Positions 26,626-35,789 of a stretch of DNA of 64,000 nt are shown piece after piece. The stretch covers positions 1,236,501 through 1,300,500 of the forward strand of contig NZ_CP093379.1 in NCBI RefSeq assembly GCF_022655595.1. Direction: 5' to 3'. The position numbers were made by a program, and so were the translations under genes. The stretch's first letter is position 1. Each line of letters starts with the position of its first letter. A model generated the notes under the pieces. The model did no database searches. It was not told where the DNA came from and was given only the letters and a program-made list of their open reading frames with translations. The DNA is from Ignatzschineria rhizosphaerae (lineage in GTDB: Bacteria; Pseudomonadota; Gammaproteobacteria; Cardiobacteriales; Wohlfahrtiimonadaceae).

Positions 26626-27105
26626 TTACCTGTTATAAGGTCTCTGTGTAAGTTTATCGAGCTTGCTGACATCCATATAATAGCGATGTTTTGGGTTTCT
26701 GCGATCAATATAAACGGGAATTGTACCCCTCTCTTTTACCAAATGCGTCACATCTCTATTTAATGGAGGACTTTTAAAATGGTAAATCAAATTGGTGACA
26801 GGATCATGCCATTGAGTCTTCATAATATAAGGACGCCAACCAAAGAGATCATAATATGCAGGATTCATCTCTACAAAATGGGTCTCTATCATCTCTCCAT
26901 GTTGTAACATCGTTTTTTTAAGCCACATCTTACGAAGAGCAATATAGAGTGGAATCCAACCACAGGCACACATAATCAATCCGAAAATTAAAGGCGCCGG
27001 GTGCGCGACTCCTACACTTAAAATTAAAAGCCCGATTCCCGGCACACCAAAAAAGAAACAAAAAAGGATAAAGAGTATTTTTATAGAACCTGGCATTTTT
27101 GACAT
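26626..27105 (-). CDS. DUF3592 membrane protein, paralogue 5 of 6
   Basis: 159 residues. Two N-terminal helices (about 8-27 and 32-52), then IMKTQWHDPVTNLIYHFKS, IPVYIDRRNPKHRYYMDVSKL. It is closest in the loop between helices to paralogue 4 (FFGVPGIGLL against FFGIPGIFLL), which suggests a recent duplication of that pair. It starts 1 bp after the stop of paralogue 4. Confidence 0.78.
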   Translation of the reverse strand: MSKMPGSIKILFILFCFFFGVPGIGLLILSVGVAHPAPLIFGLIMCACGWIPLYIALRKMWLKKTMLQHGEMIETHFVEMNPAYYDLFGWRPYIMKTQWHDPVTNLIYHFKSPPLNRDVTHLVKERGTIPVYIDRRNPKHRYYMDVSKLDKLTQRPYNR

Positions 27106-27106
27106 A

Positions 27107-27589
27107 TTATTGCTTCTTATTGCATTTTAAAGTAATGGGGCTTAAATCCATAAAATAGTTCTTTTTAGGATCTAAAGGATCGATATAAACAGGGATGAAC
27201 ATATTGGTCTTTAAATAATGACAGATCTCTCCACTCACCCAAGTGCTTTTAAAAAAGTAGAGTCTATTATTCTCAATATCATGCCACTTTGTTTTAACAA
27301 TATAGGGCTGCCAACCTAATATTGATGAGCTTGCCTTCTGGCTACTAACATAGGTAGTTTCTACAATTACCCCGACTTTTAATACACGCTTTTTAATGAG
27401 GTTCTTATTGAGAAACCAATAAAGAGGAAACCATCCTATTAAGCAAAAAATCATTGCCATTAATAGCGTCATACCATGACCAATCTTTAGCGCTAAGAGT
27501 AGGAGAAATATTCCCGGTATTCCAAAAAAACACGAAAAAATCAATAACAATATTTTTACTCTTAACGGCATCTCAAGTTTAATAGGCAT
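27107..27589 (-). CDS. DUF3592 membrane protein, paralogue 4 of 6
   Basis: 160 residues. Same two-helix plus soluble-domain plan: IVKTKWHDIENNRLYFFKS, then IPVYIDPLDPKKNYFMDLSPI. An AGGAAG site precedes the ATG. 8 bp separate it from paralogue 3. Function unknown. Confidence 0.78.
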   Translation of the reverse strand: MPIKLEMPLRVKILLLIFSCFFGIPGIFLLLLALKIGHGMTLLMAMIFCLIGWFPLYWFLNKNLIKKRVLKVGVIVETTYVSSQKASSSILGWQPYIVKTKWHDIENNRLYFFKSTWVSGEICHYLKTNMFIPVYIDPLDPKKNYFMDLSPITLKCNKKQ

Positions 27590-27597
27590 TGATCTTC

Positions 27598-28086
27598 CTA
27601 CCGTTTATAGAATCGCTTTAGCGCTGAAATAGATTGAATATCCATATAATACTGCTTAGGATTTTCCGGATTAATATAAACAGGCACCTTTGATCCTTTC
27701 TTTAAAACGCTTTCGGGATTATCGACAAACGGCTCACTCTTAAAGAGGTAGAGTTTATTAGAACTCTGATCAACCCATTGAGAACGAATTAAATAAGGTC
27801 TAACACCATTGACCGCATAAGAGGCATAGGTAACATCTAATAACTCCGATTGAATCATTACACCGCGGGACAATACACGATTTTTAATTATTTTTTGACG
27901 TATAAATAGGATTAAGGGAGTAAAACCTATCGCGGAAGAAATGCCACCAACACTGGCAAACAATATGCCATCACCCTTACTGCCTTCCTCTCCTAAAATA
28001 GAAAAACCGGCAAACATAAAGAGCAAGCCAAAACCACCAAACATAATCGCTAATATAATAATCAGTTTGCGGGAACTAGATGTCAT
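27598..28086 (-). CDS. DUF3592 membrane protein, paralogue 3 of 6
   Basis: 162 residues. Helices at about 8-28 and 38-60, then LIRSQWVDQSSNKLYLFKS, NPESVL, VPVYINPENPKQYYMDIQSI. A GAAAAGG site lies upstream. 19 bp separate it from paralogue 2. Function unknown. Confidence 0.78.
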   Translation of the reverse strand: MTSSSRKLIIILAIMFGGFGLLFMFAGFSILGEEGSKGDGILFASVGGISSAIGFTPLILFIRQKIIKNRVLSRGVMIQSELLDVTYASYAVNGVRPYLIRSQWVDQSSNKLYLFKSEPFVDNPESVLKKGSKVPVYINPENPKQYYMDIQSISALKRFYKR

Positions 28087-28105
28087 ATTTTAAAGCCTTT
28101 TCTCA

Positions 28106-28546
28106 TTACACTACGCGCTTGGGTAAAAACTCAAGATCCATATAGTTTTGCTTAAGATTCTTAGGATTTACAAAAACGGTAATCATCTCAATATCCTTTA
28201 GCTCTTTTTCCGGGTTATACCATAAGATATTACTCGAAAAGTAGTAAAGGATATTATTCTCTACATCTAGCCATTTCGTCCGTACAACATAGCCATCTTG
28301 ATTATTAAAAGAAGCATCACCAAGAATTACCTCTACAAATTCCGTCTGGATCGCAACGCCCTGCTCTCTAATTCGTTTTTGAATCGACCGTTTTCGGATT
28401 AAAGGGATTGATCCACCCCAGCCTGCAAGACAAAACATTGCACCAACTGCAAACATTACAGGCTCACGGGTATAATAAAAACCGATTAAAATACCAATTC
28501 CAATAATGCCAAATAATGACATAAACCCAATCATAAATCTTTCCAT
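28106..28546 (-). CDS. DUF3592 membrane protein, paralogue 2 of 6
   Basis: 146 residues. Helices at about 5-25 and 29-48, then VVRTKWLDVENNILYYFSS, NPEKEL, ITVFVNPKNLKQNYMDLEFLPK. The C terminus is nearly the same as in paralogue 6 (MDLxFLPR), so the outer members may share ancestry apart from the inner pair. An AAGGA site lies upstream. Confidence 0.78.
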   Translation of the reverse strand: MERFMIGFMSLFGIIGIGILIGFYYTREPVMFAVGAMFCLAGWGGSIPLIRKRSIQKRIREQGVAIQTEFVEVILGDASFNNQDGYVVRTKWLDVENNILYYFSSNILWYNPEKELKDIEMITVFVNPKNLKQNYMDLEFLPKRVV

Positions 28547-28557
28547 TGACTATTTCC

Positions 28558-28998
28558 TTAAGCTAATTTAGGAAGAATTGAAAGATCAACGGTATAAAGC
28601 TTATAATTTCGTCTGCTAATTTTAATAGGGATATTCTTACCTACTAAAAAGCTCTCAGGGTTGAACTCGATATATTCACTCTTAAAGTAATAGATTGCGC
28701 CACCATCAGGATCTATCCACTTTGTATGAACATAATAGAGATTCTCTCCTAACGCTTCAATGTGATCAAGATCAGTCATAATAAGGTCATAATCCTCATC
28801 TACAAATGCTTTTCTGCTGGCTTTTCGTGCTTCATAAGTAATAGCATAGATAAGAAGAGCGGTAAAAAGCGTCCCAAAACCGCCGGCGATATAGACCCCA
28901 GGTCTATCGCTTGGACCACCTGTATAAAAGACAAAAGCCGCCCACCAGCAGATAAAAATTAATCCTAAAAGTAGTAAATATCCAAAAACTTGTTTCAT
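28558..28998 (-). CDS. DUF3592 membrane protein, paralogue 1 of 6
   Basis: 146 residues, first gene of the array. Helices at about 5-25 and 35-55, then YYVHTKWIDPDGGAIYYFKSE, NPESFL, IPIKISRRNYKLYTVDLSILPK. It is the most diverged copy: the VDP/YMDL block is replaced by SRR/YTVDL. The ribosome binding site is weak. Confidence 0.75.
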   Translation of the reverse strand: MKQVFGYLLLLGLIFICWWAAFVFYTGGPSDRPGVYIAGGFGTLFTALLIYAITYEARKASRKAFVDEDYDLIMTDLDHIEALGENLYYVHTKWIDPDGGAIYYFKSEYIEFNPESFLVGKNIPIKISRRNYKLYTVDLSILPKLA

Positions 28999-29335
28999 CT
29001 ATCGTGACTCTTTGAGCAATATAATCTACAAATAATATTTCGATAAGTTCATTTTAATTGTAAAAAACATAAAATGAAGTCTATTAATATTATTAAATAA
29101 GCCCATTATCTTAGGGCTATTACCGCATTTTTGCAATGATCTTCAAAGGTTTAACTGATCTAAATAGCATTAACCATGATAATTTCTTATCTAATTTTTA
29201 TAAATTGATGAAGGTGCGTATTAAAACAGTGCTTGCAAGAGGCCAAATGGGACTAATTTCTTGCTTATAATCGCCGATGCGCAGCATTTAAATCAGCTTA
29301 TTTTGACCCGATTTCACTATATAATAATCACTTAA
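28999..29335. other. Intergenic region with a degraded repeat
   Basis: 337 bp, AT-rich, upstream of the DUF3592 array and downstream of the GMC pseudogene. The right half holds a degraded Correia-like copy (29213-29320). No gene seen; the promoter of the DUF3592 array must lie in the left part. Confidence 0.5.
29213..29320 (-). repeat. Correia-like repeat, degraded copy 4
   Basis: Minus orientation. Recognisable pieces in the right order are GTGCGTATTAAAACAG, GCTTGCAAGAGGCC, CTTATAATCGCCGATGCGC and the end GACCCGATTTCACTATA. The left terminus is missing and the core is diverged. Confidence 0.5.
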
Positions 29336-30200
29336 TTAACAAACAAAAAATATCCCGGATATTAAATCTTTTACTCTCAATACCTTCTTTTTGCTCTTAG
29401 AATAATGTTCATCAATAATCATTTCAGAGCCTTTATATGCGAGCATAATGACTGGAGCATTCGTATTACCACTGACAATACTTGGAAAACTTGCACTATC
29501 AACTACTCTTAAATTTTTAACACCTCTTACTCGTAAATACTCATCTAAAACACTATCATCACTCCCTCCCATTGCGCATGATCCTACAGGGTGGAATACA
29601 GTTAATGAATTATCTTTTACAAATTCAGCCAATGCAGAATCATCCGTATGAATATCAGGATGGGGAGTGATAACGTCTTTAATAATTTCTCGCATATTTT
29701 GTGTATTAAAAAATTTAAGACCGAGCTTCACAGCTTCCACCATTGCTTTTAAATCACTCTCATTTTCAAAATAATTAGCGCGTATTATGGGTAAATCTTT
29801 AGGATCTTTACTACGCAACGTTACCTCTCCTCTAGATTTTGGATATAATTGCCCTAATTTTAGAGTAAATCCTTCTATATTCTACGTCTCCTTTTCCTGA
29901 CGTCCAAAATTTTCTATCAAAGGAAATGAATGAATTTGAGTATCTCTGCGACCATCTCCATCTAAATCGAAGAAACCACAGCCCTCTAATATATTAGAAC
30001 TCGCAATTCCATTTTTAAAAAGTAACCATTGCAACCTATTTTTATATTTTTTTAATAGGAATTTTGGCATGAATCGTGGAGTCTTGCTTACCGGCTTCTA
30101 ATAGGAGTACCGTTCCTGTTGTTTTCTCTATTAACTGCGTAGCAATCACGCATCCAGCAGAACCGGCACCTACAATAATAAAATCATAATGCTTTTCCAT
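29336..30200 (-). pseudogene. GMC oxidoreductase (choline-dehydrogenase-like), deleted and frameshifted
   Basis: Three pieces of one FAD-dependent GMC oxidoreductase lie in order on the minus strand. The N terminus (ATG at 30200) has [19 protein letters not shown], the FAD Rossmann motif, and stops after about 52 codons. A middle piece (30070-29882, another frame) has NGIASSNILEGCGFF. A C-terminal piece (to 29336) has LYPKSRGEVTLRSKDP, TVFHPVGSCAMG with the active-site histidine, and NTNAPVIMLAYKGSEMI. The total is about 288 codons against roughly 530 for intact family members, so about 200 codons between the first two pieces are gone and at least two frame breaks exist. Clearly non-functional. 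It lies 10 bp from the HDAC-like gene, at the end of its operon. Confidence 0.9.
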
Positions 30201-30210
30201 AACGCCCTCA

Positions 30211-31323
30211 CTATTTAGCAGGTAAAACCTTTAGCTCATCAATATATTCATTTAAAAATTTTTCTACTTTTTCAGAAGGTTGCTGCGCTTTTAAAAAACT
30301 GATTAATGGATCGACAACAGGACTTTTGTGTCCCATTAATCCTTCAACAACTGCAACGCCACAAAATGGGACATAAGATTCTGAATATCCCCCTTCGTGA
30401 ACAGCCACGATTTTCCCATTACAAACGTTATCAGCCACATCACAAATTCTCTGCGTCATCTCTCGATAAGTATCACTATAAGCGAGCATTCTCGCTAAAG
30501 GATCTAATGCATTTGCATCAAAGCCGGAAGCAATAATAATGATCTCTGGTTTAAATCGTTCAATCTCAGGGATAACAATTTCATTAATGACTTTCAAATA
30601 AGCATGATGCCCACTGCCTGCTGGCAAAGGTAAATTGAGATTTGCACCAAGACCGTCCCCTTTACCAATATCCTCACGACCGCTATACCCTGGAGGAAAA
30701 CAGTTTTCTTGATGAATTGATATGGTATAAATATCTCCATCTTCTTCGTAAATAGATTGTGTTCCATTACCATGATGAACGTCCCAATCCAAAACTAATA
30801 CCCGCTTTAATCCGTGATATTCTCGGCAATACTCAATGGCGATTGCGATATTGGATAAAACACAAAACCCCATAGCTTCATCTCGCAAACAATGATGCCC
30901 AGGCGGTCTTGATAGTGCATAAGCATTATCAACTTTTTGCAACCATACATCTTCTATAGCCTGTGTTGCAAGTCCAGCGGAAATTTTAGCAATTTCGAAG
31001 CTATAAGGGCCAATAGGCGCATTAAAACCCAGCTCTCCTCCCCCTGATTGACTCAATTGTTTAAATTTTTCGATATAATAATCAGGATGGACTCTCATAA
31101 GATCTTCATCCGACAAGATCTTATAATTTCCTAAAACCATTTTTTGAGTCAATCCTCCCTTATCGAGTAAATTTTTAAACCGGCGCTTACTCTCAGGAGA
31201 TTCTGCAAGTCCACCAGAAGAAGAGGGTTGTACCCATTCTCCCACAGGTAAGCTTTCACAATACGGTGTTGTCGCAGTATGCCAAAAACAACTCTCATCA
31301 AAATAAAAACCTGTTTTCCTCAT
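30211..31323 (-). CDS. HDAC-fold deacetylase, acetylpolyamine amidohydrolase-like
   Basis: 370 residues from the ATG at 31323, with AAAGAGGT 6 bp upstream; the frame extends to 31359 but overlaps the permease. Histone-deacetylase superfamily, class II/AphA type. SRPPGHH holds the two catalytic histidines (143-144), [11 protein letters not shown] gives the zinc ligands Asp181 and His183, ASGFDA gives the third ligand Asp269, and HEGGYS supplies the transition-state tyrosine. In bacteria this family typically removes acetyl groups from acetylputrescine, acetylcadaverine or similar amines. The neighbouring permease, PuuB-like oxidase and aldehyde dehydrogenase support a polyamine role by context. 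Confidence 0.88.
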   Translation of the reverse strand: MRKTGFYFDESCFWHTATTPYCESLPVGEWVQPSSSGGLAESPESKRRFKNLLDKGGLTQKMVLGNYKILSDEDLMRVHPDYYIEKFKQLSQSGGGELGFNAPIGPYSFEIAKISAGLATQAIEDVWLQKVDNAYALSRPPGHHCLRDEAMGFCVLSNIAIAIEYCREYHGLKRVLVLDWDVHHGNGTQSIYEEDGDIYTISIHQENCFPPGYSGREDIGKGDGLGANLNLPLPAGSGHHAYLKVINEIVIPEIERFKPEIIIIASGFDANALDPLARMLAYSDTYREMTQRICDVADNVCNGKIVAVHEGGYSESYVPFCGVAVVEGLMGHKSPVVDPLISFLKAQQPSEKVEKFLNEYIDELKVLPAK

Positions 31324-31351
31324 ATCTGTACCTCTTTTTAATATCTTTTTA

Positions 31352-32782
31352 TTACACATTTTTTACTAGCTCATCGAGTCTAGTTTTAAATGAAGGGAAA
31401 AAACGACTTAAAATAACAGCATAGAGATATCCCCCAACTGCTGAGCCAAAGACCAAAAATGGTACGAGATAGATCACATTTGATTTAATACCACTTAAAA
31501 TATCGAGATTCATTGTCACAAGATAAAGAACAATGCTCATTAAAATCGTGGCAGTAATCGGCGCTAATGTTGTTTTCCAAAAGGGAAGATGAAGATCTAC
31601 TCTCTTACGGAAATAATTCACTACAGCAATAGAGACAAAAATTTGCAGTAATAAAATTGCCATTGTGGTAATCGCTGATCCCCACGTAAAGATATCAATC
31701 AGAGGATCTTGTCCTAAAAATGCTAATAAAAATGTTAAAGCAATCATAAAAATGGTTTGACAGATACTTGATAAATAAGGGGTATCTTTAGTCGCATGTA
31801 GCTTTGCGAGTTTTGACCAAAATAGACCATCTCGTGAAATCACATAAAAGTAACGCGCAATATTGTTATGAAAAGATTGTGTGGCTGCAAAAAGACTCGT
31901 AATTAATAAAATATTAATCACTAAAACTGACCACTTTCCTAAAGTTGTCGCAGCTAAATTCATCACAAATAGTTCAGGATCTTCAGCAACTACCGCTTGA
32001 ATATTCTCAGCACCATACGCTTGAATAAATGCCCAGCTACAAAAGGCGAAGAAACTTGTAATTAAAAGCACCGCAAAGATTGTTGCCAGAGGAATATTTC
32101 TCTCAGGATTTTTTGCTTCTTCTGTATAAATTGCCGTGGCTTCAAAACCGATAAATGCCGCAATAGTGAAAACTAAAGCCATACCAACATTACCGCTAAA
32201 GACAACGGTTGGTGAAAAGGATGAAAACTCTAAATTACCACTTGGAATATGCTCTATCACCACAAAAATGGCGATTACTACGGCAATCCCAACTTCTAAC
32301 AACATCAAAACTCCAAGAACCTTTCCTCCTATTTCAATGCGTTCAATACCTAGCCAGCAAACAATCAATAACATTATTGAAGTATAAACCCACCAAGGTA
32401 GATCAAACCCAACATACTCTACAAAAAAGATCTGCGTAAATAGACCAAAAATAGCAGCAATAGCAATTTGAATAGAGACATACGCTAAAATGGCTAAAGC
32501 AAGCCCACTAATACCTAACCGGCTGCCTAAGCCTGCGGAAATATAGGCATAAAATGCCCCTGAATTTTTAATGTAGCGGCTCATGGTGATGAATCCTACA
32601 GAAAATATCAGTAAAATTAATCCCGATAAGACATATATTCCTGAAACTCCAGCGCCATTACCCTCTAAAATGGCAACAGGCATCCCGCCTGTTAACCCCG
32701 TTAAAGGGGATGCGGCGGCAACGACAAAAAATACTAAAGTGGCAAGACCTATCATCCGCTGACTACTTAATTTACTCTCCAT
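31352..32782 (-). CDS. APC-family amino acid/polyamine permease
   Basis: 476 residues from the ATG at 32782, with GGAGGA 7 bp upstream. About 12 helices. The first has VFFVVAAASPLTGLTGGMPVAI, and the helix-6 region has FIGFEATAIYTEEAKNPERNIP, the usual APC loop. It is likely the importer for the amine handled by the adjacent HDAC-like enzyme: the two genes are 28 bp apart and on one strand. The exact substrate is unproven. Confidence 0.86.
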   Translation of the reverse strand: MESKLSSQRMIGLATLVFFVVAAASPLTGLTGGMPVAILEGNGAGVSGIYVLSGLILLIFSVGFITMSRYIKNSGAFYAYISAGLGSRLGISGLALAILAYVSIQIAIAAIFGLFTQIFFVEYVGFDLPWWVYTSIMLLIVCWLGIERIEIGGKVLGVLMLLEVGIAVVIAIFVVIEHIPSGNLEFSSFSPTVVFSGNVGMALVFTIAAFIGFEATAIYTEEAKNPERNIPLATIFAVLLITSFFAFCSWAFIQAYGAENIQAVVAEDPELFVMNLAATTLGKWSVLVINILLITSLFAATQSFHNNIARYFYVISRDGLFWSKLAKLHATKDTPYLSSICQTIFMIALTFLLAFLGQDPLIDIFTWGSAITTMAILLLQIFVSIAVVNYFRKRVDLHLPFWKTTLAPITATILMSIVLYLVTMNLDILSGIKSNVIYLVPFLVFGSAVGGYLYAVILSRFFPSFKTRLDELVKNV

Positions 32783-32919
32783 AAATATCTCCTCCAAGAG
32801 ATGGTGAACGTTATATTTATTATTTTGTAATGATGTTAACTCTTTTTTAGTGGCACCTTTATTTTTGGAAATTTTTCAATGCTCAATCTAAAAACTTTGA
32901 TACTCTTAACTGATCTGAC

Positions 32920-33756
32920 CTAACCATAATCTTTGATTAAATGTGCGCTGTAGTTGTTACTACTGGCTTTTTGCATAAATTTTCTAGGTGCTAACGCCGT
33001 AAATTTTTTAAACTCTCGAACAAAATGGGATTGATCCGCATATCCTTGATCTGATGCTAAGTCCGTTAAACTTACCTTATGTTTTTGTAACATCTGCTGT
33101 AATACATGCTGAAATCTTAAAATCAACGAATAAGATTTAGGGGATAATCCAAAATTATCGGTAAAAATCTTATTGACATATCTTGTTGAGTAGCCTGTAT
33201 ATTGCCCCACTTCACGAATTGATAACGCGCCACTATTAACCGTAATTAACTGATGCATTTGCCACGCAACAGGAGATCTCTTTACTGCTATTTGCTGACA
33301 AAAATGGTGATAAAAATGATGAATCCGCGCTTCAAAACTTAAGGCTGTGACAATTTTTTCTAATAAATCATCCCCATCCTTAAGGATCTCCTGTAAGGGA
33401 AACTCCCCATCTACTAACAATCTTGAATCTTGTTGAATAAATTGCGGTATTTTCCCAGGATGAAAACGAACCCCAAAATAACGCTTACCCGATTGGATCT
33501 CCACAAGCTTTGCCGTGCTAGGCGTACCACATAGCCTCACTGCTGAATTTTCACCATCACACAAAAACAAGATATCAATACTCGCATCAGGTACTGCAAT
33601 GACCTTGCCATCTGATCTTTGTGCTTGAAAAGTATAAAAATGTGAAATAGGTGAATTTTCAACGACTTTAACGTGATAGGTTCCTCCCGAACTAAAAGTA
33701 AAATATGGCTGGATAGTTCGTAAATTAGAGACACAGTTATCGACTAATAATGCCAT
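32920..33756 (-). CDS. AraC-family transcriptional regulator
   Basis: 278 residues. The C-terminal 100 residues carry two helix-turn-helix motifs: LSIREVGQYTGYSTRYVNKIF and VSLTDLASDQGYADQSHFVREF followed by the AraC consensus FTALAPRKFM. The N-terminal domain (1-160) is a divergent ligand-binding/cupin-like domain that was not recognised. It lies between the permease-HDAC operon (same strand, 138 bp downstream) and the divergent puuB-like operon. It therefore probably controls both sides of the polyamine-type island in response to the substrate. Confidence 0.88.
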   Translation of the reverse strand: MALLVDNCVSNLRTIQPYFTFSSGGTYHVKVVENSPISHFYTFQAQRSDGKVIAVPDASIDILFLCDGENSAVRLCGTPSTAKLVEIQSGKRYFGVRFHPGKIPQFIQQDSRLLVDGEFPLQEILKDGDDLLEKIVTALSFEARIHHFYHHFCQQIAVKRSPVAWQMHQLITVNSGALSIREVGQYTGYSTRYVNKIFTDNFGLSPKSYSLILRFQHVLQQMLQKHKVSLTDLASDQGYADQSHFVREFKKFTALAPRKFMQKASSNNYSAHLIKDYG

Positions 33757-34059
33757 GTAACCCTCCTTCTCCTCAATAAAACATCTAAATTCAACTGTTT
33801 ATTAAGATCTGTTTTTATATTTATAATTCACAAACATATTAGTGATCTATTATCGAGATTTTGTCAAACAATTTCTCAAAGAAGATTTTTATTAAGGGTA
33901 TTCGCTTAATTCCTCCTAAAAACCAGTGCCGATTTGTTCTATTTTTTAATTTATTTTCCCTTAACAATGAAAACTCATCACAAAAATAATAAAAACTGAC
34001 GCATCCATTTAATAAAAATCAATAACGGATAAATAAGTCATCACCACGAGGATATAAGC
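33757..34059. other. Divergent control region, AraC regulator / puuB-like operon
   Basis: 303 bp, very AT-rich. Expected to hold the promoters of both divergent units and AraC-type half-sites; no repeated site could be picked out with confidence. A GAGGATATAAGC stretch just before 34060 supplies the ribosome binding site of the oxidase gene. Confidence 0.4.
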
Positions 34060-35361
34060 ATGAGCATCGAGATAGATACGCCCACCTATTACACTGCAAC
34101 AAAGAAATATTTTCTGAATTTCCCAGAATTAGAAGAAGATATTGATGTTGATGTTGTTGTGATTGGCGGTGGATTTACCGGCATCAACACTTCTCTTGAA
34201 CTAGCAGAAAATGGCATTACTAATATTGCCGTCTTAGAAGCTAAGTACTTAGGATATGGTGGTACTGGTAGAAATGGTGGTCAGATTATGGCCGGAATTG
34301 GTCATGATCTTGATGTTTTGGGGAAAAGTGTGGGTCCTGAAGGCGTTCAAGCAATATTTGAACTCAGTGACCAAGGAGCAAAGATTATTAAATCCCGCAT
34401 CAAAAAATATGAAATTGATGCCGATTTTCGCCATGGATACGCTTATATGGCATTTAATAAACGCCAAACAAAAACATTACAACAATGGGAAAAAGATTTT
34501 AAAGAGATCGATAAAGATAATGAGATCTATCTTGCAACTGGAAGTGATGTTAAAAAAGTTGTCGGTAGTGATGCTTATGATAGCGGGCTTGTACATATGG
34601 GGGCCGGTCAAGTTCACTCGCTGAATCTTCTTTTAGGGGAAGCAAACGCTCTAACCTCCTATGGCGCAAAAATATATGAATATAGCCCAGCACTTGAAGT
34701 CACTTACGGAAAAGAGATTAAAGTACGTACCGCAAAAGGAACGATTACGGCTAAAAAACTCCTTTGGGCTTGTGATGGTTTTTTAAATAAGATGGAACCT
34801 GAGCTTCATAAAAAAACCATTAATACCTTTGCTTATCAGTTAATGACAGAGCCGATGTCTGAAGAATTAATTAATCGCATAAGTCCTATTAGAGGGGCTT
34901 ATAGTGATATCCGCCCGGTAATAGATTATTACCGAGTCACCAATGAAAATCGTTTGCTTTTTGGACTTGCAACTAATTGGGTTGAATATACCCCTCGAGA
35001 TCTTAAGGCTTTTAATAGAGCGCATATGCTCAAAATATTCCCCTATCTAAAAGATGTCCATATTGATTTAGCTTGGGGAGGCCCTATGGCTTGTAGCGCC
35101 AATCTGTTCCCTCAAATCGGAACGCTTCCAAATCATCCTAATGTCTTCTTTTGCCAAGGATATTCAGGATTTGGAGTTACACCCAGTCATATTGTTTGTA
35201 AAGTGTTAGCAGAAGGGATGCGAGAAGGATCAGAACGCTATGAGCTCTTTACAAAAATAAAACATAAAAGAATCATCGGCAAAGATCTACTTCGCCCCTT
35301 CCTACTGACTGGGGCAAAATCACTTCATCAACTTTCTGGCTATTTTAATGGCCGTCGTTAA
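34060..35361 (+). CDS. FAD-dependent oxidoreductase, PuuB-like
   Basis: 433 residues, DadA/PuuB (D-amino-acid-oxidase superfamily) fold. The FAD dinucleotide-binding loop is VVVIGGGFTGIN (residues 33-44), and the flavin-contact motif GYGGTGRNGGQI (65-76) is the form found in gamma-glutamylputrescine oxidase and related amine oxidases. The C-terminal FCQGYSGFGVTPSHI is also typical. It oxidises an amine to an aldehyde with H2O2 release; the aldehyde dehydrogenase two genes downstream would take the product. No gamma-glutamylputrescine synthetase (PuuA) is near, so the true substrate may be a free or acylated amine. Confidence 0.88.
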   Translation: MSIEIDTPTYYTATKKYFLNFPELEEDIDVDVVVIGGGFTGINTSLELAENGITNIAVLEAKYLGYGGTGRNGGQIMAGIGHDLDVLGKSVGPEGVQAIFELSDQGAKIIKSRIKKYEIDADFRHGYAYMAFNKRQTKTLQQWEKDFKEIDKDNEIYLATGSDVKKVVGSDAYDSGLVHMGAGQVHSLNLLLGEANALTSYGAKIYEYSPALEVTYGKEIKVRTAKGTITAKKLLWACDGFLNKMEPELHKKTINTFAYQLMTEPMSEELINRISPIRGAYSDIRPVIDYYRVTNENRLLFGLATNWVEYTPRDLKAFNRAHMLKIFPYLKDVHIDLAWGGPMACSANLFPQIGTLPNHPNVFFCQGYSGFGVTPSHIVCKVLAEGMREGSERYELFTKIKHKRIIGKDLLRPFLLTGAKSLHQLSGYFNGRR

Positions 35362-35377
35362 TTTTAAGGAGATTTAT

Positions 35378-35740
35378 ATGTTACTAGGTATTCACAAAAT
35401 CAATTCCCTCGATGAGCTCGATAGCTGGGGAACTGTTGCAGATTTGGGTTCTACTATCTTAGAAGGTGATGGTAAAGCATATGGAAAATTCACCATCGGT
35501 AATCCTGAAGTGCCAATTAATGGTGGCTATTTTGCCGTAACTAAGGGTAAATTTCGTATGACTTATCCATTTACAGAGCAAGCCACTATTGTTAAAGGTG
35601 AGCTATCATTAACCAATGAAGAGACGGGTGAAGTGCTCCATCTTAAAGAAGGAGATAGCTTTGTCGCAGAAAAAGGAACTAAAGTCCTTTGGGATGTAAA
35701 GAGTGATTTCTTTGTAAAACACTACCTTTCAGCCATCTAA
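35378..35740 (+). CDS. Cupin domain protein
   Basis: 120 residues from the ATG at 35378, with AAGGAGA 7 bp upstream; the longer frame overlaps the oxidase. A single small cupin barrel of the DUF861/EutQ-like kind: FRMTYPFTEQATIVKGELSL, then LHLKEGDSFVAEKGTKVLWDV, the second cupin motif. The usual metal-binding histidines are not evident, so it may be structural or regulatory. It sits between the oxidase (16 bp) and the aldehyde dehydrogenase (95 bp) and is probably co-transcribed. Confidence 0.8.
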   Translation: MLLGIHKINSLDELDSWGTVADLGSTILEGDGKAYGKFTIGNPEVPINGGYFAVTKGKFRMTYPFTEQATIVKGELSLTNEETGEVLHLKEGDSFVAEKGTKVLWDVKSDFFVKHYLSAI

Positions 35741-35763
35741 ACTCTTTAACTCAATATCTCTAT

Positions 35764-35789
35764 CTCCCTTAATCTTCTGATTGAGGGAT
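35764..35789 (+). terminator. Weak hairpin between cupin and aldehyde dehydrogenase genes
   Basis: CTCCCTTAATC and GATTGAGGGA arms with a TTCT loop and one G-T pair. There is no T-tract, so it may attenuate or protect mRNA ends rather than terminate. Confidence 0.35.

Noticed and set aside
26085-28998. Tandem repeats in the DUF3592 region as a CRISPR or DNA satellite
   Set aside because: The repetition is at the protein level only; the DNA is well diverged and each unit is a separate gene with its own start.
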